Below, piece after piece: positions 34,910 through 43,200 of a DNA stretch of 64,000 bases (position 1 is its first letter; each line of letters opens with the position of its first letter). This DNA comes from an uncultured Oscillospiraceae bacterium (GTDB lineage Bacteria > Bacillota > Clostridia > Oscillospirales > Oscillospiraceae), in the NCBI GenBank assembly GCA_934622035.1, contig CAKTVG010000005.1, forward strand, positions 1-64,000, read 5' to 3'. The notes under the pieces were generated by a model that did no database searches, was not told the DNA's origin, and was given only the letters and a program-made list of their open reading frames with translations. A program made the translations under genes and the position numbers.

Positions 34910-36916
34910 TCAGAAGAGCAGCAGGATAAACGAGAGGAATGCGGTCAAAATGCCCCAAAGATTCTGAAACAGGACGAGGTGGAACGGCAGCGACGCGCCG
35001 TCTGCACCCCAGAGAAGCAGCAGCGTGCAGAGAATTGCACCGAACAGCCCGGCAAAAAGATTCAGCACCGTCAGCACGAGCGTTGCGGAGCGCAGCGTCT
35101 GCCCGGCGGAAACCGCAGAGGCAAACGCGCCGAAGGTGCCCTTGGCGACCAGCGCGCCCTGATAGACGGCGTTGCCGGTTTCTGCCTCGGCATAGCGCAG
35201 GCGCTGGGCATAGTCCGGGAAGAGCAGCCGCTGCGTCGGCACCTCGTATTTCACGGCGATGAGCGCGGGCGTGATCAGAAAATCGCGCGTGGCGAGGATG
35301 ACCCGGAAGCCGGGCTTTGCCAGAATGGCGCGCAGGCCGAGGCGTGTCGAGCGGTTCGGCTTGTATTTCAGCGCGAAGATTCCGGCAAGCTCGCCGTTGA
35401 TGGAAACGTAAACGGCAAGGCGCACCTTTGTGCCGCGGGGCATGTGCACGCCCATGCTCTGCATGAAGGGAAGCGTGCCGACCAGAACGACGTCCTCCGC
35501 GATTTCCACGCCGATGCCGCCGTCATAGACGCGCTGAGAGGCGGCCTTGAAGTGCTTGCCGAACTGTGCCTGTAAAAGCTCCTCAAAAACCTCCGTCAGA
35601 GGGCTGCCGGTGGTTTCCAGCGCGGCAAGCGCATAGCCGATGATCTTCGCGGCGGGCTGCGAGGCGTAGAGCTTCATGCCGTTGGAGGTGATGCTTCCGG
35701 AGGGGAAGAGATCGCCGTCGCGCAGCAGAATGGTCTGCCGTCCGCTGAACACACCCGCGCCGTACCAGCCGCAAAGCGCCCCCTGAATTTCGGCCAGACG
35801 CTTTGACAGTGTGGAAAACGGCAGACTGAACGACAGCAGTCCGGCGCAGGGAACCGCGCCCAGCAGCAGGAGTGTCAGTGCGTGCAGGAAGCCGGCCTTG
35901 CCGCTGTGCGTCAGAATGCCGGCGGCGACCAGGCAGGCGGGGAAAAGAATCGTGGAATAGATGCAGAAAAGCGTCTGCGCGGCGTCCGGCTCCTCCAGCA
36001 CCGCGGCGAAGGCGGCGGGGTCGCCGGTGTCGCAGCGCAGGCAGCCGTCGCTCCCGGCAAAGCCGGAGATGCGGCACACGCCCATGGGCTTTTCCAGATT
36101 GCAGACGGTGTCAAGACTGCGCAGCATCGCGCCGCGCTTTTGCTCCAGCGTATGCAGAAGGTAGCAAAGCAGAATGCCGGCGGCCGCACAGAAGGAATGC
36201 TTGTCCGCAAACGTATCGGCAATGCACAGCACGGCGGCAAGCGTTCCCAGAAAATATGGCGTCAGGCGCGGGCAGAGCAGGTCGCGGATGCCCTGACGAA
36301 CGACGTCAAAGCTGGAAAGCAGGGTGGCAAAAAGCAGTCCGGCGGAAAGATAGGCGGAGGCTTTCTCCGTCAGTGCGGGGAGAAGCGCCTGCGCGAATTC
36401 ATTGCGCAGCAGAAGCAGCAGATTCGCCAGTGTAAAGAAAAGCGCAAGCGCAAGTCGCAGACGGCCTGAGTGTGCACGGTATTTTTCCCGCAGCTCCTGC
36501 GGCGTGGGCGGCGCGGCCTCCGGCGCAAGCTGCACCGATCGGCGCGGCTTGCGCTTTTCCGGCTTGGACGGCGCAGCCTCCGGCCGCGGCGGACGGACGG
36601 ACGCCTGGACGCGGCGGACGGGCGGCTTTCTCGGCGGCTCCGGCGCAGCAGGCATGGGTTGAACAGGGGAGCGCTTCGGCGGCTCCTGCGGAGATATGGG
36701 TTCCGGCTCGGGGGCAGGCTCCGGCACCGCGGCAGTCGTTACCGGCTCCTCCTGCTGAGCGGGCGCCTCCGGCGCTTCCTGCGGCTCGGCCGCCTGCGGC
36801 GCTTCGGCGGGCTGCCCGCTGCCAAACTCCTGAAGAATGTCCTCCAGCGTGAATTCCGGCATCGCAGATTCCGCCGGAACGGATGTATTCACTTGTTCCG
36901 GCCTGCGATGCTTCAT
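34910..36916 (-). CDS. P-type-ATPase-like membrane protein lacking catalytic motifs (668 aa)
   Basis: Residues 20-33 are acidic; 35-145 are rich in Pro, Ala and Glu, then basic. Membrane spans follow at about 153-170, 181-200, 221-235, 241-256, 315-335 and 343-368, with two more near 612-636 and 645-668. The layout, the GSPLTEVFEELL helix and VYVSINGELAGIFALKY match the core of metal P-type ATPases. However, the DKTGT site is replaced by LLRDGDLFPSG (397-407), TGD by ATRD (541-544), and no GDGxND is found. It therefore cannot be phosphorylated in the normal way. It lies 3 bp after rlmB and shares its promoter. It may be a scaffold or sensor; the function is unknown. Confidence 0.65.
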   Translation of the reverse strand: MKHRRPEQVNTSVPAESAMPEFTLEDILQEFGSGQPAEAPQAAEPQEAPEAPAQQEEPVTTAAVPEPAPEPEPISPQEPPKRSPVQPMPAAPEPPRKPPVRRVQASVRPPRPEAAPSKPEKRKPRRSVQLAPEAAPPTPQELREKYRAHSGRLRLALALFFTLANLLLLLRNEFAQALLPALTEKASAYLSAGLLFATLLSSFDVVRQGIRDLLCPRLTPYFLGTLAAVLCIADTFADKHSFCAAAGILLCYLLHTLEQKRGAMLRSLDTVCNLEKPMGVCRISGFAGSDGCLRCDTGDPAAFAAVLEEPDAAQTLFCIYSTILFPACLVAAGILTHSGKAGFLHALTLLLLGAVPCAGLLSFSLPFSTLSKRLAEIQGALCGWYGAGVFSGRQTILLRDGDLFPSGSITSNGMKLYASQPAAKIIGYALAALETTGSPLTEVFEELLQAQFGKHFKAASQRVYDGGIGVEIAEDVVLVGTLPFMQSMGVHMPRGTKVRLAVYVSINGELAGIFALKYKPNRSTRLGLRAILAKPGFRVILATRDFLITPALIAVKYEVPTQRLLFPDYAQRLRYAEAETGNAVYQGALVAKGTFGAFASAVSAGQTLRSATLVLTVLNLFAGLFGAILCTLLLLWGADGASLPFHLVLFQNLWGILTAFLSFILLLF

Positions 36917-36919
36917 GTC

Positions 36920-37693
36920 TTAACCTCTCTGTCTGACGGCTTCGTAAAGTAAAATTGCGGCGGCGGCCGAGGCGTTCAGGGATGAGATGCGCCCCTTCAT
37001 GGGAATACTGACCTTGAAATCACAGCTTTCCGCGACAATGCGGCTCATGCCGTCGCCCTCGTTGCCGATGACGATGGCGGCAGGGCCCTTCAGATCGGCG
37101 GAATAGAGGGAAACCGCGCCGTCCGCGGCGGTGCCGAAGATCCAGACGCCGCGCTGCTTCAGCTCACGGATGGCGGCGGACAGGTTTGCCACACGTGCGA
37201 CGGGCATGTATTCCACCGCACCGGCCGAGGCCTTGCCGACGACGGCCGTCAGGCCGACGCTGCGCCGCTTGGGAATGATGACGCCGTGCGCGCCGGCACA
37301 TTCCGCAGTCCGCAGAATGGCGCCGAGATTGTGCGGGTCGGACAGCTCGTCGCACAGAACAATCAGCGGCGCTTCCCCCCTTGCCTCTGCGGCGGCGAAA
37401 ATATCGTCAATGGAGGCATAATCATGCGCGGCAACGGAGGCAATGACGCCCTGGTGCGCGCCGGTTTCACTCATTTCGTTGAGCTTGCGGCGGTCGATGC
37501 GGACAACGACGGCCCCGGCCTCCTTCGCCATGGCGGCAATGCGCCCAAGGGCGCGGTCGGTGTCGCCGTCGGCAAGGAAGAGCTTATTGATGGTTCTGCC
37601 GCTGCGCAGCGCTTCGGTGACGGCGTTGCGGCCTTCAATCAGGTCAAGGGAGGGCTGTGCCTCCGGCTTGCGAAAATCTTTATTCTCTCTCAT
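36920..37693 (-). CDS. rlmB: TrmH-family 23S rRNA 2'-O-methyltransferase RlmB (257 aa)
   Basis: A SPOUT methyltransferase that modifies a guanosine ribose of 23S rRNA. The N-terminal substrate-binding part has IEGRNAVTEAL. The SPOUT motifs are CDELSDPHNLGAILRTAE, AIVIGNEGDGMSR and IPMKGRISSLNASAAAAIL (knot). Length is normal. Its neighbour in the same operon is the P-type-ATPase-like gene, not the usual cysS/mrnC. Confidence 0.9.
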   Translation of the reverse strand: MRENKDFRKPEAQPSLDLIEGRNAVTEALRSGRTINKLFLADGDTDRALGRIAAMAKEAGAVVVRIDRRKLNEMSETGAHQGVIASVAAHDYASIDDIFAAAEARGEAPLIVLCDELSDPHNLGAILRTAECAGAHGVIIPKRRSVGLTAVVGKASAGAVEYMPVARVANLSAAIRELKQRGVWIFGTAADGAVSLYSADLKGPAAIVIGNEGDGMSRIVAESCDFKVSIPMKGRISSLNASAAAAILLYEAVRQRG

Positions 37694-37733
37694 AAAAACT
37701 CCAATTTTGTTTCAAAATAGAAATCCATATGCT

Positions 37734-37762
37734 ATTATAGCAAAAAGCGGCGGCAAATACAA
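37734..37762 (-). promoter_or_regulatory. Sigma-A promoter of rlmB
   Basis: Minus strand TTGTAT (37757-37762), 17 bp, TATAAT (37734-37739). Confidence 0.75.
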
Positions 37763-37819
37763 TAGGCTGCTTTTTTGCGAAATTCATAGAAAATTTACCG
37801 CTTTGCTGCACTTTCGTAA

Positions 37820-37848
37820 TTGCAGGAAACGGGAAAATATGCTATGAT
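37820..37848 (+). promoter_or_regulatory. Sigma-A promoter of ftsH-mscS
   Basis: TTGCAG (37820-37825), 17 bp, TATGAT (37843-37848), about 40 bp before the ATG. Divergent from the rlmB promoter. Confidence 0.7.
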
Positions 37849-37889
37849 TTCATAGAAGAAAAAACGTTTGCCGAGGGGAGGCAAATATT

Positions 37890-39827
37890 ATGGCAAATCA
37901 AGACCCGAACAGACGGCTTGATAACAACAATAATAATAACAACAATAACAACGGCAACCGATCAAGGTTTTCCATTTTATGGCTGCTTGCGATTGTGCTG
38001 CTGATTACGGTGATGGGAAATCAGATGGTCAATCTGATCCGCTCTGCCAGGCAGGAGGAGACAACATACAATGTCTTCCTTGATGCGATGGAGAACGACG
38101 AGATCGCCGAGGTACGGATCGAGACCGACCGCATCGATTTTGTCCTCCGCAAGGATGAGTCCTCGCAGCTCAAAACGATCTACTATACCGGCATTCTGCC
38201 CAACGTTGACCTGACGCCGGTGGTCGAGCAGCTCAGAACGAACAATGTCAAGTTCAAAGGCGAGATCATCGAGCAAAGCTCCATGATCTTCTCGTGGCTG
38301 CTGCTTCCGCTGCTGCTGTTCTTCGGACTGAGTCTGCTGGCACGCTTCATGCTGGCCAAGAGCGGCGGCGAGGGCGGCGGCTTCGGCGGCATCGGCTCGA
38401 TCGGCAAGAGCAAGGCAAAGGTCTACATGGAAAAAGAAACCGGCGTGACCTTCAAGGATGTCGCCGGTCAGGACGAAGCCAAGGAATCCTTGGAAGAGAT
38501 CATTGACTTCCTGCACAATCCGCAGAAATATGCCGCCATCGGCGCGAAGCTGCCCAAGGGTGCGCTGCTCGTCGGCTCTCCCGGCACCGGCAAGACGCTG
38601 CTTGCCAAGGCGGTCGCGGGCGAGGCGCACGTGCCGTTCTTCTCCATTTCCGGCTCGGACTTTGTGGAGATGTTCGTCGGCGTCGGCGCAAGCCGCGTGC
38701 GCGACCTGTTCAAGGAGGCGTCCAAGGTGGCACCTGCCATCATCTTTATCGATGAGATTGATGCCATCGGCCGCAGCCGTGATTCCAAGTTCGGCGGCAA
38801 CGATGAGCGAGAGCAGACGCTCAATCAGCTGCTTGCCGAAATCGACGGCTTCGATTCCTCCAAGGGCGTTGTGATCCTGGCGGCGACGAACCGTCCCGAA
38901 ATTTTGGATAAGGCGCTGCTGCGTGCGGGCCGCTTTGACCGCCGCATCGTCGTCGACCGTCCGAATCTGGAGGGCCGCTACCAGACGCTTCTGGTGCACA
39001 CGCGCAATATCCGCCTTGCCGAGGACGTCGATCTGAAGAAGATCGCACAGGCGACGGCGGGCGCCGTCGGCGCGGACCTTGCAAACCTCGTCAACGAGGC
39101 GGCGCTGCGCGCCGTCCGGCAGGGACGACAGCTTGTCAATCAGCAGGATCTGCTTGCCTCCTTTGAGACGGTCATTGCCGGCACCGAGAAGAAGGGCACG
39201 GTCCTGACGGACATCGAAAAGCGCATCGTTTCCTATCATGAGGTCGGTCATGCGCTGGTCGCCGCGCTGCGCAAGCACACGCAGCCCGTGTCAAAAATTA
39301 CCATCGTTCCGCACACCTCCGGTGCGCTGGGCTACACCATGCAGATGCCTGAGGAGGAAAAATACCTCAATTCCAAGGAAGAGCTGCTGGTCGAGCTTCA
39401 GACGCTGCTGGGCGGCAGAGCCGCAGAGCAGACCGTCTTCGGCATTCAGACCACCGGCGCCGCCAATGATATCCAGCGTGCAACAGATCTTGCCCGCAAG
39501 ATGGTCACGCAGTACGGCATGGGCGACAGAATCGGCCTGATGACGCTTGCCAGCGGCGGCAACGAATACCTCGACGGTCAGGCATATATGGATTGCTCTC
39601 AGTCCACGGCTGCCGAGGCGGACGAAGAAATCCGCAAGCTGATCGCGCAGTCCTATGAAGAGGCAAAGCAGCTGCTGATCGACAACCGTCCGCTGCTGGA
39701 TGAAATCGCCCTGTACCTCCTGCAAAAGGAGACGATTACGGGCGATGAGCTGATGGCCTACGTCAACGCCGACAGCCGCAAGCTGACCGACGGCGAAGAG
39801 CAGAAGACGCTGGAGGATAAGCAATGA
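37890..39827 (+). CDS. ftsH: ATP-dependent zinc metalloprotease FtsH (645 aa)
   Basis: Membrane-bound AAA+ protease that degrades damaged and regulatory proteins. Two membrane spans (about 28-46 and 133-152) flank an outside domain. The AAA module has Walker A GSPGTGKT (GPPGTGKT is usual), Walker B IIFIDEIDAIG and the second region ATNRPEILDKALLRAGRFDRR. The zinc site is HEVGH (H450, H454). Residues 12-21 are ten consecutive Asn encoded by an AAC/AAT run, unusual for FtsH. GGGGAGGC lies before the ATG. It overlaps mscS by 4 bp. Confidence 0.95.
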   Translation: MANQDPNRRLDNNNNNNNNNNGNRSRFSILWLLAIVLLITVMGNQMVNLIRSARQEETTYNVFLDAMENDEIAEVRIETDRIDFVLRKDESSQLKTIYYTGILPNVDLTPVVEQLRTNNVKFKGEIIEQSSMIFSWLLLPLLLFFGLSLLARFMLAKSGGEGGGFGGIGSIGKSKAKVYMEKETGVTFKDVAGQDEAKESLEEIIDFLHNPQKYAAIGAKLPKGALLVGSPGTGKTLLAKAVAGEAHVPFFSISGSDFVEMFVGVGASRVRDLFKEASKVAPAIIFIDEIDAIGRSRDSKFGGNDEREQTLNQLLAEIDGFDSSKGVVILAATNRPEILDKALLRAGRFDRRIVVDRPNLEGRYQTLLVHTRNIRLAEDVDLKKIAQATAGAVGADLANLVNEAALRAVRQGRQLVNQQDLLASFETVIAGTEKKGTVLTDIEKRIVSYHEVGHALVAALRKHTQPVSKITIVPHTSGALGYTMQMPEEEKYLNSKEELLVELQTLLGGRAAEQTVFGIQTTGAANDIQRATDLARKMVTQYGMGDRIGLMTLASGGNEYLDGQAYMDCSQSTAAEADEEIRKLIAQSYEEAKQLLIDNRPLLDEIALYLLQKETITGDELMAYVNADSRKLTDGEEQKTLEDKQ

Positions 39828-40621
39828 CCTGGACGGAAATCAAGGCATTTTTTGCCTCCCTGACGCTGCAAAAGCTGCTTCCGGTGGTTCTGATCCTTGT
39901 GGTCGGAATCATCGTTGTGAAGCTGCTTCTGAAGCTGTTTGACCGCGCCCTGACGCGCTCCAAGCTGGATAAGACCATGTTCTCCTTTGTGAAGACGGTC
40001 ATGCGCGTGCTGCTGTATTTCCTGGTTGCGCTCATTGCGGCCAGCGCGCTCGGCATTGACGTCAGCTCTCTGGTTGCGCTGGTCAGCGTGATTTCCCTGG
40101 CGATTTCTCTGGCGGTGCAGAATGCGCTGTCCAACGTGGTTGGCAGCGTCACGCTGCTGGCAACGCACCCCTTCCATGTGGGAGACTACATCGAAATCGG
40201 TGCGGATGCGGGTACGGTGGAGGAGATTACCGTCTCCTATACAAAAATTGCCACGCCGGACGGCAAGCGGATTTATATCCCGAACAGCGATGCCGCAGCG
40301 GCGCGTATCTGCAACTACTCCGTTGAGGGCAAGCGCCGCGTGGATCTGTATTTCACCGCGTCCTACAGCGATGATACGCAGAAGGTAAAGAGTGCGATTT
40401 TGAAGGCGGCCGGGCAGGTCGACTGCCTGGAGGGAACGGAGCCGGTCGTGTTCCTGAATGAATTTCAGGACAGCAGCGTGCAGTATTTCCTTCAGGTGTG
40501 GGTCAAGAGCGAGGATTACTTCCCGACGAAATTTGCCCTTAACGAGGCCGTCCGGAAGGAATTCGACGCGCAGGGGATTTCCATTCCCTTCCCGCAGCTC
40601 GATGTACATGTCGCGAAATAA
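39824..40621 (+). CDS. MscS-type mechanosensitive channel (265 aa)
   Basis: Three membrane spans, with the pore helix and beta domain signatures of small MscS: SLVALVSVISLAISLAVQNALSNVVGSVTLL and HPFHVGDYIEIGADAGTVEEI, then YIPNSDAAAARICNYS. It opens under membrane tension to release solutes. Its ATG overlaps the ftsH stop, so the two are coupled. Confidence 0.9.
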   Translation: MTWTEIKAFFASLTLQKLLPVVLILVVGIIVVKLLLKLFDRALTRSKLDKTMFSFVKTVMRVLLYFLVALIAASALGIDVSSLVALVSVISLAISLAVQNALSNVVGSVTLLATHPFHVGDYIEIGADAGTVEEITVSYTKIATPDGKRIYIPNSDAAAARICNYSVEGKRRVDLYFTASYSDDTQKVKSAILKAAGQVDCLEGTEPVVFLNEFQDSSVQYFLQVWVKSEDYFPTKFALNEAVRKEFDAQGISIPFPQLDVHVAK

Positions 40622-40625
40622 AAGT

Positions 40626-40655
40626 AAGGCCGAATTCCTGACGGAATTCGGCCTT
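40626..40655. terminator. Bidirectional terminator
   Basis: A 13-bp stem AAGGCCGAATTCC/GGAATTCGGCCTT with a TGAC loop sits between convergent mscS and the Cys-rich gene. The T-tract is short. Confidence 0.8.
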
Positions 40656-40660
40656 CTCGT

Positions 40661-41476
40661 TTAGTTGCCGCAGGTGCAGCAGCCGCCGCTCTGGCAGTCG
40701 CAGGACTGCCCCTCCGGGTAAAAGGCGCGGACAGGGAAATCAATGCGGCTGAACAGCTCGCAGGGATCCTCCTCGCAGCACTCGTCGTCACAGCATTCGC
40801 GCTTCGGCATGCAGTACTCCAGAACCGGCAGCGTCAGCTGCGTATCCCGTTCAAGGCGGACGGTGGAGAACTGCCCGATGGTCACATACAGCCGCTTGGC
40901 CTCACCGCTGAGCACCAGCTCCTCTCCGAAGCAGTCCTTGATCGTCTGCGGAATCTCCGGCAGCTCCGTTTCGCAGCGGTGGCAGTCGCATACCTCGCGC
41001 ACCTTGCCTGCCAGAATCATCGGGTCGAGCACCTCGACGATCCCGACCGGCCGGTCACTGTGCAGCATGGCGTCCGCAGAGGGCACGCCGTCCGTGCTGC
41101 GGAAGCTCTTGGCCTTGCCGCAGCCGCCGTAGAGAACGACGCGCTTGGAGAAGACGGAAAGCCCCGTGATGGTCGTCGGGCGCGTGCCGCCGAGCAGCGC
41201 GTCGCCGATGATGCGGTAATAGAATGTAATGTCCACGGCGTAGTAGCCGCGCTTATAGTGCAGCGCCTCGACGTCCACATCCGCAAACAGCAGCTCCGCG
41301 CAGCGGGTTTTCGTGCCGGTGGAGCGGTTGAGCGCGGCCTGCGATTCTGCGGTGAGATACACGCGCAGCTCGTCGATGCAGTCCTTGTCGAGGCAGGAGT
41401 CTACGATCTGATTCGTATGGATGCACGCCGAGCGGGCCTCGCCGCAGGCGGCCTGCTCTGTGCCTTTGTCTGCCAT
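40661..41476 (-). CDS. Conserved cysteine-rich protein, possible spore coat/envelope protein (271 aa)
   Basis: Family not firmly recognised. The start VDSCLDKDCIDELRVYL and a C-terminal Cys cluster (CMPKRECCDDECCEEDP and CDCQSGGCCTCGN) are striking; there are about 25 Cys in all. The middle (about 60-180) looks like beta-rich sequence, with CDCHRCETEL. No signal peptide. ATG at 41476 follows AGGAGGTT; the 15-codon extension is not supported. High Cys without transport signals fits clostridial spore surface proteins, but this is an inference. Confidence 0.6.
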   Translation of the reverse strand: MADKGTEQAACGEARSACIHTNQIVDSCLDKDCIDELRVYLTAESQAALNRSTGTKTRCAELLFADVDVEALHYKRGYYAVDITFYYRIIGDALLGGTRPTTITGLSVFSKRVVLYGGCGKAKSFRSTDGVPSADAMLHSDRPVGIVEVLDPMILAGKVREVCDCHRCETELPEIPQTIKDCFGEELVLSGEAKRLYVTIGQFSTVRLERDTQLTLPVLEYCMPKRECCDDECCEEDPCELFSRIDFPVRAFYPEGQSCDCQSGGCCTCGN

Positions 41477-41562
41477 AAGATAACCTCCTGTAAGAGAATA
41501 AAAGCAGAAAAATGCTTTCACAACATAGTATGCCGCCGCGGCGTGAATGTGAAAATAGAAAT

Positions 41563-41602
41563 CAGCTTGTCGAAAAGTCCGTCCGGATTCTTCGACAAGC
41601 TG
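41563..41602 (-). terminator. Hairpin between two small minus-strand genes
   Basis: A 12-bp stem CAGCTTGTCGAA/TTCGACAAGCTG (41563-41574, 41591-41602) with a 16-base loop. On the minus strand it is followed by ATTTCTATTTTC and sits three bases past the 69-aa gene. Confidence 0.6.
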
Positions 41603-41605
41603 TTT

Positions 41606-41815
41606 TTACAGGCTGAAATCGGTATGATCAAATTCGGAAAAGTCCTTCGGCTTCTGCCGCCGCGGCACACGCTTGAGCGGGTCGTAGCGGAATTTGCGGC
41701 AGCGTGCGTCCGGCGAAACAACGCCCTTTTTGGCGCAGAGGCAGCTTTCCTCGTCCAGCTTTGCCGCGTGTACGCAGTAGACGCAGGTCTTTTCAATTTT
41801 CTTGCGAAACAGCAT
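41606..41815 (-). CDS. Small conserved Firmicutes protein (69 aa)
   Basis: Matches from memory a small family of unknown role: it begins KKIEKTCVYCVHAAKL, continues CLCAKKGVVSPDARCRKF, then DPLKRVPRR and ends DFSEFDHTDFSL. Four Cys (CVYC, CLC, RCRK) could bind a metal. It is intact, between ylbJ and the Cys-rich gene, all on the minus strand. Confidence 0.8.
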   Translation of the reverse strand: MLFRKKIEKTCVYCVHAAKLDEESCLCAKKGVVSPDARCRKFRYDPLKRVPRRQKPKDFSEFDHTDFSL

Positions 41816-41847
41816 GGCGTTTCCTCGTTTCCATCATTCTGTCTGCA

Positions 41848-42855
41848 TTATACAACAGCGCGGCGCAGATTTCCAGCCTTCTTTTTCCGAAAAAGGGGAA
41901 AAAGCACGCATAGCAGCAAGATTGCACCGGCGCTGCCGAGGAAAAGCGGCGTCGGGGAGAGTGCAGCGCAGGCAAAGAGCACACTCAGCGCGGCGTGCAG
42001 CGCCTTTTCCAGCCAGTAGCCTTTCGGATGAAGACCGGCGGAGGTCCAGATGGCCGCTGCCTGAAAGTGTACGCACAGGCCGCCCCAGCTCAGAAGAAAC
42101 GCACAGGCGAGGAAGCGCAGCTCCCAGCTGCCCTCGAGCTGCAAAATGCCGCTCGTCAGCTCCAGCATGCCGGTCAGAATGCCCGCCTGCGGGAGCGTTC
42201 CGGCCTTTCCCACCAGCGCGGTCAGCGCCGAGAAAAAGACGACCAGTCCGCTGATTTGCAGCAGGGCGGCGCAGGAGGCGGCTACGGCATCCAGGAATGC
42301 GGTAAAAAACGGCTGCTGCCCGTCGAGCGCTTTCGTTTTGCGGACGGCAGCCTTCGACATTGGCTGCGCCAGCAGAATCCCGGCGCACAGCGCGGAGAGA
42401 ATGTGAATGCCGTAGAGCAGCAGACCGGCCCTGGCAGAGTGCAGGATCGTGCTGCCCGCCACGCCGAGAAAGAAGGCCGGGCCGGAATTGTTGCAGAAGC
42501 AAACCGCCCGTTCTGCGCTCTGTTTGGAGATGCCGCCTTTTTGATAGAGGGCCGTGACCGCGCCGACACCGGCGGGGTAGCCGCCGAGGAAGCTCAGAAG
42601 CAGCGCGGCAAAGCAGCCGCCCTCCACGCCGAAGAGCACGCGCATCGGCGTGTCAAGCCGCCGTGCTGCGCGCGTGAGCCTGAGCTGAGAAGCGAGCAGA
42701 CGCGTCAGAACGAAGCAGGGCAGCAGCGCGGGAATCAGGGACGCGCCGCAGGTGCGCAGCCCCGCCAGAGCGCCCTGCGCCGCCGCCTGCGGAAACAGCA
42801 GCAGACCGGCCAACAGAAGAATGCAGAAAACGATGCCCAATGCCCTCACTTCCAT
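41848..42855 (-). CDS. ylbJ: Sporulation integral membrane protein YlbJ (335 aa)
   Basis: A nucleoside-recognition-domain membrane protein needed for spore cortex formation in Bacillus. It has about eight spans, the block SLIPALLPCFVLTRLL and LGGYPAGVGAVTALYQKGGIS followed by CFCNNSGPAFFLG, the strongest family signature. The start is uncertain: ATG 42855 lies inside GAGGTGATGG; a GTG at 42849 would have GAGG with better spacing; ATG at 42906 lacks a ribosome site. It is divergent from the yqfC operon. Confidence 0.85.
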   Translation of the reverse strand: MEVRALGIVFCILLLAGLLLFPQAAAQGALAGLRTCGASLIPALLPCFVLTRLLASQLRLTRAARRLDTPMRVLFGVEGGCFAALLLSFLGGYPAGVGAVTALYQKGGISKQSAERAVCFCNNSGPAFFLGVAGSTILHSARAGLLLYGIHILSALCAGILLAQPMSKAAVRKTKALDGQQPFFTAFLDAVAASCAALLQISGLVVFFSALTALVGKAGTLPQAGILTGMLELTSGILQLEGSWELRFLACAFLLSWGGLCVHFQAAAIWTSAGLHPKGYWLEKALHAALSVLFACAALSPTPLFLGSAGAILLLCVLFPLFRKKKAGNLRRAVV

Positions 42856-42933
42856 CACCTCGCGAGAATATATGCACCGGGAGGAAAGAATGTGCCATGC
42901 GGGCATAGAATGTTTTCGGGAGAGTGATGCACA

Positions 42934-43200
42934 ATGAAGCGGGAATTACGGCAGGCGCTGAGCGAGCGCATGGACATCCCGGCGGAAACGCTGGGAGAGC
43001 TGCCGCTGACGCAGGTTCGCGGCAGGCGCAGCGTGAATATTGAAAACCATCGGGGGATTCTGGCCTACACGGATTCCTGCGTGAAGGTTGCGGTGAAAAG
43101 CGGCGCGGTCAGCGTCCATGGCAGCGCCCTTGCCATCATCCGCATGACGCGGCGTGAGGTGGAGATTCGGGGAAGAATTGCGGGGTTGGAGTTGGAATGA
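42934..43200 (+). CDS. yqfC: Sporulation protein YqfC (88 aa)
   Basis: Small YabP/YqfC-family protein: VRGRRSVNIENHRGILAYTDSCVKV and GSALAIIRMTRREVEIRGRI match the family. Mother-cell spore coat/cortex role in Bacillus. GGGAG precedes the ATG by 11 bases. It overlaps yqfD by 4 bp, and begins an eight-gene run to mutS2. Confidence 0.9.
   Translation: MKRELRQALSERMDIPAETLGELPLTQVRGRRSVNIENHRGILAYTDSCVKVAVKSGAVSVHGSALAIIRMTRREVEIRGRIAGLELE

Noticed and set aside
34910..36916. Simple pseudogene of a P-type ATPase
   Set aside because: The 668-codon frame is intact, well spaced after rlmB and has a ribosome site; a decayed gene would show stops or frameshifts.
37917..37960. Frameshift or sequencing slip in ftsH at the AAC/AAT run
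   Set aside because: The frame stays open and in phase with a normal FtsH on both sides, so it is a genuine Asn tract.
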